From contig OX638375.1 in the NCBI GenBank assembly GCA_951813575.1, positions 1-64,000 on the forward strand: a stretch of DNA of 64,000 nucleotides, written 5' to 3'. The notes under the pieces are model-generated. The model was given only the letters and a program-made list of their open reading frames with translations. It was not told the origin of the DNA and did not search any database. Positions 30,598-39,799 of this stretch are shown piece by piece (position 1 is the first letter of the stretch; every line of letters begins with the position of its first letter). The position numbers and the translations under genes were made by a program. This stretch comes from Candidatus Binatia bacterium. GTDB taxonomy: Bacteria; Desulfobacterota; Binatia; UBA9968; JAJDTQ01.

Positions 30598-32517
30598 TCA
30601 GGCCCGCGCTGCCCGCCATCCCCGCAGTTGCATCAGCAACCCCGCCGCCACCAGCGCCGATCCCATCCCGAGCATGTTCCAGCCCGGCAGGATCAACAGC
30701 ACGCCGCCGGCGATGAGCACCAACCGGACGGGCCACGTGAGCGGGATCAGCCCGTAGCCGATGGTCCCGGCCGACAGGCTGACGGCGCCGACCAGGGCGG
30801 ACAGGGCCGCCAGTAGCACGGCGTCCGCGGTCCCCTGCAGCAGCAACGCGGGGTGGAGCGCGAAGGAGAACGGCAGCAGGTACTTGCCGATGGCAAGACG
30901 CACGGCGTCCTTGCCGGTTTCCCAGATCCCGGCGCCGCTGATGCTGCATGTGACGAACACGGTCACGCACACCGGCGGCGTGATGTGGGACGCCAACCCC
31001 CAGTAGACCACGAACAGGTGGGCGGCCAGGTCCGACACTCCCATCAGCACCAGCGCCGGCGCGCACAGCGTGGCCACGGTGATGTAGGCGGGCAGCGAAT
31101 CCATCCCCATGCCCAGGATCAGGCTGGCAATCCCCACCATGGCCAGGGCGATGGGCAGGTTGCCGCCGCTCAGATCCACCAGCGCCCGGGAGAACTTGGT
31201 GCCCAGGCCGCTGAGCCCCAGCGCCGCCACCAGCATGCCCACCGCCGCGGTGAGGATGGCCAGCGGGATCCAGGCCTTCACCGCCGACACCAGGGCGCCG
31301 TGGATTTTCTCGGGGTAGAGCCGTTTGTCGCGGTCCTTGGACAGGAAGCTCACCGCCACCAGCAGCGGCAGGCTGAAGATACCGGCCATGTCCGGGTCGA
31401 ACTTCTGCACCAGCATCAGGTAGATCATGAGGCCGATGGGCAGCAGGAAGAACCATCCCTTCCTGAACGTCGCCCCCAGCGCCGGCAGCTCGTTCCGGGG
31501 CATTCCCGCCAACCCCTGCCGGGCGGCCTCGAAGTCCACCCCCATGAACACGATGACGAAGTAGAGGAAAGCGGGCACGGCGGCCGCCAGCGCGATCTGG
31601 TAGTAGGGCGCGCCCAGGAAGTCCGCCATCACGAAGGCGATGGCGCCCATGACCGGCGGCAGGATCTGGCCGCCCGCGGACGACGCCGCCTCCACGGCAC
31701 CGGCGAAACCCGGGCGGTAGCCGGCCCGTATCATGAGCGGGATGGTCACCGCTCCGGTGGTGGCGGCGTTGGCCGACGGCGAGCCGGAGATGGTGCCGAA
31801 GAACGCCGACGCCAGCACCGCGGTCTTGGCGGCGCCGCCGCGGGTCCAGCCCGCGATGGCCATCGCCAGCTCGCTGAACCACTCGCCCACGCCGGCCCTT
31901 TGCAACAGGTGGGCAAACATCAGGAACACCATGACGATGGTGGACGCCACCCCCAGGGGCACCCCGAAGATGCCCTCGCCGGGCACATACACAGCGTAGG
32001 TCAGCCGGTCCCAGGCATAACCCTTGCCGAACAGCAGGCCCGGCAGGATGTTCTGGTACCGGGCCACGGCCAGGAACAGGCAGACGATGGTCACCAGCAC
32101 CCAGCCCACCGCGCGCTTGAGCGCCACCAGCAGGGAAATGGCCAGGGAGAAGGCGAGGGCCATGCCGGCGAGGTCGAGGAAGCCGTATTCGTCGTAGTCG
32201 GTGACGTGCTCGTAAAAGAAGATGATGTAGCCCAGGGGCGCCATGGCCATGAGCAGGAGCCCCAGGTCGGCCCAGAAACCCGCGCCGCGCCCGCCGCGCC
32301 GCCTCATGTGGATGAGATAGGCCAGGAGCAGCGCGAAGGTCAGGCTCACGGCCCGGTGGTAGGGCGTCGGATAGAAGATGCCCATGTAGATGAAGGTCCG
32401 CCCCACCACGATGAGGTGGTAGACGGCGGTCAGGAAGGCGAGGAGATCGATGACCCGGTCCCAGGACGTGCGGGCGTCCTGGGACGGGTTCGGTTCGGGG
32501 GACCCGATGTCAGCCAT
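30598..32517 (-). CDS. TRAP transporter fused permease (4TM/12TM type)
   Basis: 639 residues combining the small DctQ-like and large DctM-like membrane parts in one chain. About 4 N-terminal helices (VIDLLAFLTAVYHLIVVGRTF first) precede the DctM domain with FFGTISGSPSANAATTGAVTIPLM, SAGGQILPPVMGAIAFVMADFLG and the second GLSGLGTKFSRALVDLSGG half. It is the Na+-coupled permease of TAXI-type TRAP importers for carboxylates. It follows its binding-protein gene by 47 bp in one operon and faces the Cys-free arylmalonate-decarboxylase-like gene, so a dicarboxylate or malonate-type acid is a reasonable substrate guess. Confidence 0.92.
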   Translation of the reverse strand: MADIGSPEPNPSQDARTSWDRVIDLLAFLTAVYHLIVVGRTFIYMGIFYPTPYHRAVSLTFALLLAYLIHMRRRGGRGAGFWADLGLLLMAMAPLGYIIFFYEHVTDYDEYGFLDLAGMALAFSLAISLLVALKRAVGWVLVTIVCLFLAVARYQNILPGLLFGKGYAWDRLTYAVYVPGEGIFGVPLGVASTIVMVFLMFAHLLQRAGVGEWFSELAMAIAGWTRGGAAKTAVLASAFFGTISGSPSANAATTGAVTIPLMIRAGYRPGFAGAVEAASSAGGQILPPVMGAIAFVMADFLGAPYYQIALAAAVPAFLYFVIVFMGVDFEAARQGLAGMPRNELPALGATFRKGWFFLLPIGLMIYLMLVQKFDPDMAGIFSLPLLVAVSFLSKDRDKRLYPEKIHGALVSAVKAWIPLAILTAAVGMLVAALGLSGLGTKFSRALVDLSGGNLPIALAMVGIASLILGMGMDSLPAYITVATLCAPALVLMGVSDLAAHLFVVYWGLASHITPPVCVTVFVTCSISGAGIWETGKDAVRLAIGKYLLPFSFALHPALLLQGTADAVLLAALSALVGAVSLSAGTIGYGLIPLTWPVRLVLIAGGVLLILPGWNMLGMGSALVAAGLLMQLRGWRAARA

Positions 32518-32564
32518 GGAGTGCCTTGGCCGCCGTCAATCGCGCGAAGGCGGCACCAAGCGGG

Positions 32565-33578
32565 TCACTGGCCGGCGAGCAGATCCTTCTGCGTCTTGGC
32601 CAAGGCGTCCGTCCAGGCGCCGATCTCCTTGTAGTAACGGATGGCGCCGGGATGGAACGGGATCGTCGGATTGGCCAGACTTCCCTTGAGTGTGTACTGC
32701 TTCGCCGAGGCGTGCACCGGATAGAACTGCTTCAGGTTTTCGAAGAACGCCTTGGTGAAGGTGTAGGCAGTGTCATCCGCTATATCCGCCCGGGTGGCGG
32801 TGAAGGTGCCCACCGCCAGAGAATTCACGTCCGCATCGAGGCCCTTGATGGAGCCCTTGCTGATCTTGGCTTGCCGATATCCCTGAAGCCGCGGGTCCTT
32901 GAGGATCTCCGCCGCCTTGTCCGCCGGGATGGGGATGACCTTGAGAGAGATGGCCTGGGCCAGGCGCCGGATCGGCGGCGAGCCCGTCCTCGGGCTGCCG
33001 AAGGGCATCACCGCCGCGTCCGCCGCTCCCAACTTGAGGGATTCGAGCTGTTCGTTGGTATTGCCGTGGCGGAGTATCTTCACGCCGTTCTCCGGGATGC
33101 CGTAGACCCGCATGATCGCGCGGGTGAAGGCTTCGAGGTCCGCCAGCGACTTGCGCTTCCCCTGCACGGTCTTGCCGTTGAGATCCGCCGGCGTGTTGAT
33201 GCCCCGGTCGCCGCGGGCGACGATGGCGCGGGCCCCGAGACCGCCCTGGAACAGCAGCCGCAGCGGCGCCTTGCCGTCCTTCTTGAACGATCCGATGCCG
33301 TGGTAGCCGTGGGTCCCCGCCAGCGAGTTCAGCATCGCCACCTCGATGCGCTTCGCCGTCAGCGCTCGCACGTTGGCGTCGCTGCCGCCGATGGGCTCCA
33401 CGGTGACGCTGATGTTGGAGTTCCGGCTCACGGTATCGCCCATGCCAACGGCGAGAATGTGGAACCGGGCACCCACGGTCGAGGTGCCCAGGGACAGGGC
33501 CGTCTGGGCGTTCAGTTGCGCTGCGAAACAGAAGAGTCCCACCACCAGTATGAGACTTGCGCGTATAAGGCGTTTCAT
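32565..33578 (-). CDS. TAXI family TRAP transporter solute-binding protein
   Basis: 337 residues from ATG 33578, set by a GGAGG 5 bases upstream and a clear signal peptide (LIRASLILVVGLFCFAAQLNAQ). The mature part has the TAXI pattern: LGTSTVGARFHILAVGMGD, GGSDANVRALTAKRIEVAMLNS, and the C-terminal NPTIPFHPGAIRYYKEIG. Periplasmic protein delivering solute to the fused permease encoded next. First gene of the two-gene operon. Confidence 0.9.
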   Translation of the reverse strand: MKRLIRASLILVVGLFCFAAQLNAQTALSLGTSTVGARFHILAVGMGDTVSRNSNISVTVEPIGGSDANVRALTAKRIEVAMLNSLAGTHGYHGIGSFKKDGKAPLRLLFQGGLGARAIVARGDRGINTPADLNGKTVQGKRKSLADLEAFTRAIMRVYGIPENGVKILRHGNTNEQLESLKLGAADAAVMPFGSPRTGSPPIRRLAQAISLKVIPIPADKAAEILKDPRLQGYRQAKISKGSIKGLDADVNSLAVGTFTATRADIADDTAYTFTKAFFENLKQFYPVHASAKQYTLKGSLANPTIPFHPGAIRYYKEIGAWTDALAKTQKDLLAGQ

Positions 33579-33775
33579 TTGTCCTCCTTGAGCGCGGTCC
33601 GACTTTGAACCCCGTACGTCTGCATCGATATCCTCGGGTACGCCCCTAGCTAACACCGCGGGAACGGGGTGTCAATTCTCGACGCCTTTGCCGGACAAGA
33701 CCAGGTCGGTGAGACATAGGGCAGGCGGAAATACGGCCGGTGCCGACGACCCTGCGCCCGAAGGGATGGCACTCT

Positions 33776-34135
33776 TCATGCGTGGGCACCTGGTCCTGCC
33801 GCATCGTTGGCCATCACGTGAGAATCGGTCTTGGTCAACGATTCCGCAGGAATGCCCAAACCTTGGTGCAGCCGCCAGACCATCTTCAGGCTCAACGGGC
33901 GTTTTCGGTTGAGAATCTCGTAGACCCGACCACGACCGCCGATATAGGGAACCAGATCCTTCGGCGCCAGTCCGTTCTGGTCCATGTGGTACCGGATCGC
34001 GGCGACGGGATCCGGTAGATCGAGCGGGTAGTGCTTGGCTTCCCAGGCCTCGACGAGAGTCACCAGAACATCGAGACGATCGCCCTCCGGCGTATTGCGT
34101 TTCGCCGCCATCAGGCCTTCGATTTCCTTCAGCAT
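33776..34135 (-). CDS. HigA-like antitoxin with disrupted N-terminus, toxin partner missing
   Basis: 119 residues from ATG 34135, but the family start lies upstream: the in-frame residues before it read TDIAPIKTKRDYRR, matching HigA, and then hit a stop with no standard start. A good AGGAGGAG with TTG at 34190 is in the neighbouring frame, so a one-base indel probably split the gene. The rest is a normal XRE-type HigA: TPEGDRLDVLVTLVEAWEAKHYP, then HTH DLVPYIGGRGRVYEILNRKRPLSLKMVWRLH. No HigB toxin lies before or after it. Confidence 0.7.
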   Translation of the reverse strand: MLKEIEGLMAAKRNTPEGDRLDVLVTLVEAWEAKHYPLDLPDPVAAIRYHMDQNGLAPKDLVPYIGGRGRVYEILNRKRPLSLKMVWRLHQGLGIPAESLTKTDSHVMANDAAGPGAHA

Positions 34136-34284
34136 TCGACGGTAATCCCGCTTGGTCTTGATCGGTGCAATATCCGTGGTCGACCCTCAAATCGTCTCCT
34201 CCTTTCACCATTGGAGAAGCAGACGGTGGAGGAACGGTGGATGGGCTGGTGGCGGAGATCAGTGTCTGGAGCAGGCGGTAGCGG

Positions 34285-34344
34285 ATCAGATCCGTCACCC
34301 CGGACTTGATCCGGAGTCAAGCCCGGGGTGACGTCAGATCTGAT
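34285..34344. repeat. Long inverted repeat (REP-like)
   Basis: 60-base imperfect palindrome: ATCAGATC and GTCACCCCGGACTTGA on the left, TCAAGCCCGGGGTGAC and AGATCTGAT on the right, with a 7-base centre. It sits between the damaged higA and the end of the amidohydrolase gene and may also act as a transcript end, though no T-run follows. Confidence 0.75.
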
Positions 34345-34355
34345 TTCGGGCACAC

Positions 34356-35489
34356 TCAGGCCGCGTTCTGCAGCGGCGACACGTTAAGGTTGTACAGCCT
34401 CGCCACGTTGGTGTTCAACAGCTTCGCGCGGTCGCCGGCGTCGAGCGGGCCCAGGTCCCGGGCGATGACGTCCTGGGAGTGGGGCCAGGTCGAATTCTGG
34501 TGCGGGTAGTCGTTGGACCACATGCAGTTGTCCGCGCCGAACCAGGAGAACAGCCGCCCGCCGATGTGGTCGTTGAAGAAGGTGGCGTAGACCTGCCGGG
34601 CGAAGTATTCGCCGGGGGGCTTGTCGATTTGCAGGGGATGGGCGTGGCGGTGGCGCCGGAAGTTCTTGTCGCACTGGCCCAGCCAGAAGGGGATCCAGCC
34701 GATCTCGTTCTCCACCGAGACGATCTTGAGCCTGGGGTAGCGCTCGAGCACGCCGGAGAAGATGATGTCGAACAGCGCGTCCTCGATCTCCCGGGTCTGC
34801 TCGACGCCGATGCGGTAACGCTTCATGCCCGTGGCCGTCTGGCGGTGCATGCTGTCGCCGAAGCCGGTGAGGATGTGCAGGTGCACCGGCATTTCCAGAT
34901 CCTGGGACGCCGCCCAGAACCGCTCATAGTGGTCCGAGGTGAAGGGCAGGTCCTTGTGGGGCACCTGCCAGATCAGGGTGCCGACCATCCCTTCCTTCTT
35001 GCAGCGTTCCATCTCGGCGAGGGCGTGGTCCATGTCGAAGGCCGAGATCAGGGCGACGCCGAACAGCCGGTCCGGTGCTCCCTTGCAGTACTGGATGAGC
35101 CAGTCGTTGTAGGTCCGGAACAGGCTTTCCTGGAACACGGGGTCCTCGACGCAGAAGAATCCGAGTCCCAGGCTGGGGTAGAGGACCTCACCGGACACCC
35201 CGTCCTGGGCCATGTCCTTGATGCGCTCTACCGGGTCCCAGCCACCGGGCCGCGCCACCGAGAAGCCCGCCCGGCGGAACTCCTCCACCTGCTCCGGCCG
35301 CTGGCCCGCCATGAACAGCCCGCCCACGGCTTGCGGCACCACATCCGACGATCCGAACATCCAGGCGTCCCGCCCCTCGTCGAAATAGGCCTTGGGCGCA
35401 CGGTCCCTCATGGATGCCGGCAACCCCTTCTCCCAGAGGTCGGGGACTTCGATCACATGCGAGTCTGCCGAGATGATGGCTTGTTCCAT
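34356..35489 (-). CDS. Amidohydrolase family protein (Amidohydro_2)
   Basis: 377 residues; start ATG 35489 with AAGGAGGAA upstream. The N-terminal metal motif is the DSHVIE form (ISADSHVIEVPDLW) rather than HxH, then LYPSLGLGFF, MPVHLHILTGFG with a metal His, KIVSVENEIGWIPFWL and the C-terminal MWSNDYPHQNSTWPHS with the catalytic Asp. This DSH...SDYPH subgroup is frequent in uncultured bacteria as decarboxylase-like hydrolases. Flanked by accessory TA-type genes; no clear operon partner. Substrate unknown. Confidence 0.87.
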   Translation of the reverse strand: MEQAIISADSHVIEVPDLWEKGLPASMRDRAPKAYFDEGRDAWMFGSSDVVPQAVGGLFMAGQRPEQVEEFRRAGFSVARPGGWDPVERIKDMAQDGVSGEVLYPSLGLGFFCVEDPVFQESLFRTYNDWLIQYCKGAPDRLFGVALISAFDMDHALAEMERCKKEGMVGTLIWQVPHKDLPFTSDHYERFWAASQDLEMPVHLHILTGFGDSMHRQTATGMKRYRIGVEQTREIEDALFDIIFSGVLERYPRLKIVSVENEIGWIPFWLGQCDKNFRRHRHAHPLQIDKPPGEYFARQVYATFFNDHIGGRLFSWFGADNCMWSNDYPHQNSTWPHSQDVIARDLGPLDAGDRAKLLNTNVARLYNLNVSPLQNAA

Positions 35490-35557
35490 GACGGTTCCTC
35501 CTTCTTGGTCGGTGGATGTGTGAGTTTCCCTGTTTCAATGGCGTCGAAGAGTGCCTG

Positions 35558-35878
35558 CTATTGGTCCGTGTCGGACCGCGTTATCCCGGAGAACCGGCGC
35601 CGCTCGAGCTCGCGCTCGAAGCTCACCAGGCGGCGGATCAGGGCATTGTACCGTGAGTGTGCGTCGTCGGGGTGTCGTCGTCCGATGGTGCGGTAAAGCG
35701 CAAGCTCCGGATACCGCGGCAAGCGTCCGGCGTCCGGCACCGGGATCCCCAGCGTCCGCAGCCGCGGCGCCCCAACTGCGACGAGCAGCGCCTCGACACT
35801 ACGCTCCCCCCGGCCGAGCGCCTCGACACCGGCCGCCACCAACTCCTCCCCTGGGATGCCGTCACCGTGCTTTCGCAT
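35558..35878 (-). CDS. Small partner protein of the nucleotidyltransferase gene
   Basis: 106 residues from ATG 35878, overlapping the end of the nucleotidyltransferase gene by 17 bases. Helical, with PGEELVAAGVEALGRGERSVEALLVAVGAPRLRTLG and the C-terminal SRYNALIRRLVSFERELE. I know this protein type only as the recurrent companion of DUF6036 nucleotidyltransferases, so it is likely the second half of a two-gene module, perhaps an antitoxin or adaptor. No DNA-binding motif is evident. Confidence 0.65.
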   Translation of the reverse strand: MRKHGDGIPGEELVAAGVEALGRGERSVEALLVAVGAPRLRTLGIPVPDAGRLPRYPELALYRTIGRRHPDDAHSRYNALIRRLVSFERELERRRFSGITRSDTDQ

Positions 35879-36404
35879 GGACCATGTCCCCGGCAAACCC
35901 TTCGACCTTTGCCCGGAACGCGTCCGGGTCAATGGCCGGATAACGGACGATGTCCGGCGCGATGGCGTCGAACCGGCGGGCAAGCTCCACCATGTCGATC
36001 AATCCGCGCACGGTCATCTGACGCGCATCTTCCAGATCCATCGTGTGTCCGCGCTCGATCTTCGCCAGTGCCTGTGCATAGAAATCGTAGTGGAAGAAGT
36101 CCACCTGTCCATGGCGTGCGATAAACCGGCTGCGCTCCTTCCAGCCGGGCAGCGGCGGGATGAAGTCGTCCGGCGCTGCCAGCTCGACGTTCATGTCCAG
36201 TTCGCCCTTCAGCTTTGCGATGGCGTCGAATACGCCCTCCGGCTCCGGATCAAGCTTCAGGTCCGCATCGACGGTGGTCGGCCGCCATCCGATCATTACG
36301 GCAGACGCGCCCCCGACCAGGTAGACCCGGCCCGGCCCCTTGGCCAAGCGACCAATGCCCTGCATCAGCCGCTCGATCTTCGTTGCGTCGCTCGCCGCCC
36401 GCAT
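35862..36404 (-). CDS. DUF6036-type nucleotidyltransferase (MNT/AbiEii-like)
   Basis: 180 residues. The nucleotidyltransferase motif is VYLVGGASAVMIGWRPTTVDADLKLD, where GGxxA...R.T.D.D supplies the metal-binding acids, followed by the PDDFIPPLPGWKERSRFI loop and FFHYDFYAQALAKIERGH with a conserved Tyr-Lys helix. Relatives act in toxin-antitoxin or phage-exclusion modules by modifying tRNA or proteins. An upstream stop leaves ATG 36404 as the start. It is translationally coupled to the small gene after it and lies just downstream of the four-gene membrane cluster. Confidence 0.78.
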   Translation of the reverse strand: MRAASDATKIERLMQGIGRLAKGPGRVYLVGGASAVMIGWRPTTVDADLKLDPEPEGVFDAIAKLKGELDMNVELAAPDDFIPPLPGWKERSRFIARHGQVDFFHYDFYAQALAKIERGHTMDLEDARQMTVRGLIDMVELARRFDAIAPDIVRYPAIDPDAFRAKVEGFAGDMVHAKAR

Positions 36405-36557
36405 CAGAAGCTCGTTGCCCGTTCGTCATGCCCACCGGACCCGTATCGGGACGCCTACGGGTCTGTCTTCCTGTTCGATCTCGAAGCGCGGTCGCCGACC
36501 ATGGCCTCACCCTATCACATCCATGCAGGCCCGGCACCCCTTGTATTCAATGGGGTT

Positions 36558-37490
36558 TCAAGGCGGTGACTTACTTGGCCAAGGGTCGTCCTTGACGTTG
36601 TAGGTGCCGAACAGTGACTCCAGGATGTCATCGTGGGCCTGCTTCCAGCGGGCCTTCGCGGATGCCGACGTTTTGTCCCAGACCCTGACCCAGAAGATGC
36701 AGGGGTAGGTTCGCACGTTGCCGGCCTTACCGAGATCGTGGATCCTGCGCATCTCCTGCTCCAACTCGGCATTCGTAAGGCGGGCGTCGTAGGCTACCTC
36801 GTCAAAGCCGATACTACGGGCTTCATCAATGTACAGCGGGCCGTCGTCGTCTTCGGCGCGACCGGGTGGCGGCTCGCGCCGACGCACTACGATCGCGTCG
36901 TCGTACACCGCGATATCGAAGGCGTAGTATGGCTTCTCGCGGGTCTTGCCCGCGTCGGCGGCCACGGTCCGGTACCAGCACGGCGGGTTTTCGCCTTTCT
37001 TCAAGATACCCAATTCTCTCCTGGCCTGAAGGGCGTTTTCTCTCGCCGTCTCAGCTTGCTCGTGCAGTTCATCACGCCTTTCGGACAACCGCTTCTTGTC
37101 ACGCTCAAGCTGCTCGCGTTGTGCACGGAGCTCTTGATTCTCTTCAATCAGCTTCTCCAGTTCCGCTTCCCCATCGAAATGTTCCCTGCTGATCCAATCG
37201 TTATAGCGGTCGATCTGTTGTTCAAGCGCAGCATTCGTTGCGTGCAAGGTCCTGATCTCCTTAGGCGTATGGAACTTGATGATTTCTCGCCATTCGGAAA
37301 GAACCTTCTTATCGCGACGCTCGCGGGCATGAGACGCCTCTCGCGCGGCAGTGTACTCCTTTTCCTTCTCCTCCCAATGGCTGGCGAGGCCTAGGAGCGC
37401 AAGCAGGATAAGGAATATCAGTAGGACGAATATTTCGGCGATGGTAAGGCCGAGAAGGGTCCCTCGGCGATATGCGTTATCAACCGTCAC
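36558..37490 (-). CDS. Single-helix membrane protein with coiled coil (MotB/ExbD/ZorB-like subunit of four-gene cluster)
   Basis: 310 residues from GTG 37490. A short N-tail precedes one membrane helix (residues 13-35, LGLTIAEIFVLLIFLILLAL). The Glu19 at its start occupies the place of the proton-carrying Asp in ExbD, TolR and MotB. Residues 40-175 are a long charged coiled coil (LEKLIEENQELRAQREQLER and similar). Residues 180-310 are a globular domain (CWYRTV, YYAFDIAVYDDAIVVRR, TYPCIFWVRVWD) without OmpA peptidoglycan motifs. Last gene of the cluster, 69 bp after the channel-like subunit. No named family recognised; the stator role is inferred from topology. Confidence 0.7.
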   Translation of the reverse strand: MTVDNAYRRGTLLGLTIAEIFVLLIFLILLALLGLASHWEEKEKEYTAAREASHARERRDKKVLSEWREIIKFHTPKEIRTLHATNAALEQQIDRYNDWISREHFDGEAELEKLIEENQELRAQREQLERDKKRLSERRDELHEQAETARENALQARRELGILKKGENPPCWYRTVAADAGKTREKPYYAFDIAVYDDAIVVRRREPPPGRAEDDDGPLYIDEARSIGFDEVAYDARLTNAELEQEMRRIHDLGKAGNVRTYPCIFWVRVWDKTSASAKARWKQAHDDILESLFGTYNVKDDPWPSKSPP

Positions 37491-37559
37491 AGGAAGGGAG
37501 TGTTCGGTATTGGCCCGCTGGCGTCACGGATGTCTTTGTTGTCCACACGTCTGCCTGGA

Positions 37560-38987
37560 TCAATATCTTTCGCCACTTTCCGGTAGCACGGGGGTGGCTG
37601 TGGTATTACCCGATGAACCCGTCACGGGCTGTTTCCGCTCCAAATGGACGAGCAGATCTGTGAGGGACTGGTTCAGCGACCCCAACCTCTTGAGGAGTGT
37701 CTCAAGGACGCTGGCAGCTTCGTCCACCGCCGCGAAGGCTATCCGAATCCGTTCTGCACTCAGCGCCAGTTCGGGTACCTGGGTGTCCATCGTGATCTTG
37801 AGCACCGCGCCTAGAGCCTCGATGCCGCGCTGTGTCTGTTCAGCCTTAAGGGGGAGTTCGGAAAAGGAACGGTTCACCGAGCCCAATCCCTCAACGAGCG
37901 TTGTAAGTGCGTTGGTAGTCGCCGTGATCCGAACTTCCAACGCGTTCGTCGTGGCAGCAACTTGGTTGCTGAGTTCCCGGTAAGAGCCTTCAGTCTGTGT
38001 GATTGTCGCCCTTGTTTGTGCGTAGGCCTGTTCAAGGATGTCACTGTGTTCCCGAATGTTGCGAGCGAGCGTCTCACAGGCCATAAAAGTATCGCTGGCC
38101 TTGTTGCTGAGGTTGTCCGCAATTGTGACTACAGCCCCTTCCAGTGTCTCGACGGCCCGTTGTGTTCGTGCGGCACTGGCAGAGACATCCGTGAAGGAAC
38201 TCGCCGTTGAGCCAAATTGCTCAACGAGCGTCGCGAGGGCGTCCGCAGTATCGCCGACCCGACGTTCGACCGCACCGGTGGTCGCTTCCACCCGGTCCAC
38301 TAGTTTCCCGTACGCATCTTCAACTTGGACGACAGTGGCCTGCGCGTCGTCCCTCAATTTCGCGGCAAATTCCTTGACGATGTCCTCGCCGTGACGCCTC
38401 GTGTCCTGAGCTTGGCCCATGGTAATCCGGTTAAAGTGACTGAACGCGTCGGCGGCATCACGGAGCTCGGCGCGTAGTCGGCGGGCAAACAGGTCAAGAT
38501 CAGTCAGCGGACCATACTCCACGGGAGGCGATCCGGTTGTTCCTCCGACAAACCGGTTCTCTAGAGTTTCGTGGCGCTGTTTACTATGCAGGATCACCCT
38601 TCCGAGAATACCGGCAACAGTGGAAAGGAGAGCGATGCCGAAGCTGCCGATCAATTCGTAGGTCCGTTCGGCAAGCTCCGTCTCACGGTCGTTGACTACG
38701 AACAACACAACAAGGGCGTAGATGAGCGAGACAAGTGTGAACAGCAGCCCGAGATAGTACAGGTCGTCTCCGGCCCGGCTGAGCGCGTCCCCGGTGCTCA
38801 GGTTTCGGTACGAGTGCAAGCCGAGAAGGAACACGACGGCGACCGCCACCGCAGCGGCAAAAAGCGTCCCCAAGTGAGCGTTGGGGCTGAGGAGACGACA
38901 GAGAATGATGGCCGTCGTACCGATCAAGAACACGGCCGGGAATGAAATCGTTCCCCCTGTTGCGTGAGAAGAGTCTCGGTAGCTCAC
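37560..38987 (-). CDS. ExbB/TolQ/MotA-like channel protein with long coiled-coil tail
   Basis: 475 residues from GTG 38987. Four membrane helices at about 15-31, 38-57, 76-98 and 111-133. Helix 3 (LYYLGLLFTLVSLIYAL) and helix 4 (SFGIALLSTVAGILGRV) show the paired Gly/Thr patterns of ExbB, TolQ and MotA, with Thr84 and Thr123 facing the presumed proton path. The remaining 330 residues are repeating coiled coil with methyl-accepting-like heptads (VQVEDAYGKLVDRVEATTGA; TITQTEGSYRELSNQVAATT), ending in a polar tail. ZorA of Zorya has the same plan of channel plus long cytoplasmic tail. Start overlaps the preceding stop by one base (TAGTG). Confidence 0.72.
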   Translation of the reverse strand: MSYRDSSHATGGTISFPAVFLIGTTAIILCRLLSPNAHLGTLFAAAVAVAVVFLLGLHSYRNLSTGDALSRAGDDLYYLGLLFTLVSLIYALVVLFVVNDRETELAERTYELIGSFGIALLSTVAGILGRVILHSKQRHETLENRFVGGTTGSPPVEYGPLTDLDLFARRLRAELRDAADAFSHFNRITMGQAQDTRRHGEDIVKEFAAKLRDDAQATVVQVEDAYGKLVDRVEATTGAVERRVGDTADALATLVEQFGSTASSFTDVSASAARTQRAVETLEGAVVTIADNLSNKASDTFMACETLARNIREHSDILEQAYAQTRATITQTEGSYRELSNQVAATTNALEVRITATTNALTTLVEGLGSVNRSFSELPLKAEQTQRGIEALGAVLKITMDTQVPELALSAERIRIAFAAVDEAASVLETLLKRLGSLNQSLTDLLVHLERKQPVTGSSGNTTATPVLPESGERY

Positions 38988-39799
38988 TAGAGCGACTCCT
39001 GCCAGCGCACTTCACCCTTGAATGCTCGGACGAGGTGGGTCCACCAATAGTAGTGGTCTCTTGTTTGCCAGCGCGAATACTTGCTGCGTTCGAGTCTGAA
39101 CAGAGACACTTTGACATGGGTAAGGTCGGTGATGAGTTCGCGGAGCTTCGGAATGGTCGGCAACGTGTTGGCCTTGGGATAGGCCCCATAGTGGGAGAGC
39201 AGATCCGAGTGTTGGAGAAGATCGGAGAACAGAATCAGGTGAACCTGGTCGGCCCCGCCAGCAGAGGGGCTGCGCTTGCTAGGCGCATGGCGAGGCACGA
39301 TTACGCCAAGATTCTCAAGGATGGGCGAAAGGCGCATCGTCTTCGCCGATTCATCCGGATACAGCTTCTTGATCCGGTCCTCGAATCGCTTCCAGTTGTG
39401 TAATGCAAAAACCTTCCCCTGTGTCAGGCCCTTTTTCCAATTCCAGTCGTCCGGTCGGTCCCCTGGGTTACAGACCTCGATGACAGGCATCAGGTTCTGC
39501 CAGTCGGCCGCAAGTCTATAGACGACAAGGGCTTGTCCAGGGGCGACGTAGAAGTCCTCTGATTTGGGCTGTTGCAGATCGGCAACGAGTCGTTCCAACT
39601 CCGCCTGATGTTTCGGTGTCAACGGGTCGGAGGTGTCAAGCAGCATGACAGTTTGCCGAGACGGTCGTGTGTTGACCGGGCACAGATTCTCGTCGAGTGC
39701 AGGCTTACATGACACCAAGGCGACGACGAGAAATGACGCGGCGAACGCCACGTAGATCACTTGCACCCGTACTCCTGCCAGTTGGGCAAGCGCGTTCAC
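38987..39799 (-). CDS. Lipoprotein with DTSD motif (vWA-like), four-gene cluster
   Basis: 270 residues from GTG 39799. The N-terminus is a lipoprotein signal: hydrophobic VIYVAFAASFLVVALVSC with lipobox LVSC and lipidated Cys31. After a short linker, TVMLLDTSDPLTPKHQAELERLV gives a strand followed by D55-T-S-D, like the first metal-site motif of von Willebrand A domains; QVHLILFSDLLQHSD is a later strand-turn that fits the same fold. Exported and lipid-anchored, so it would meet the outer parts of the channel pair. Both ends overlap neighbours (GTGA with the gene before, one base with the gene after). Function unknown. Confidence 0.68.
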   Translation of the reverse strand: MNALAQLAGVRVQVIYVAFAASFLVVALVSCKPALDENLCPVNTRPSRQTVMLLDTSDPLTPKHQAELERLVADLQQPKSEDFYVAPGQALVVYRLAADWQNLMPVIEVCNPGDRPDDWNWKKGLTQGKVFALHNWKRFEDRIKKLYPDESAKTMRLSPILENLGVIVPRHAPSKRSPSAGGADQVHLILFSDLLQHSDLLSHYGAYPKANTLPTIPKLRELITDLTHVKVSLFRLERSKYSRWQTRDHYYWWTHLVRAFKGEVRWQESL

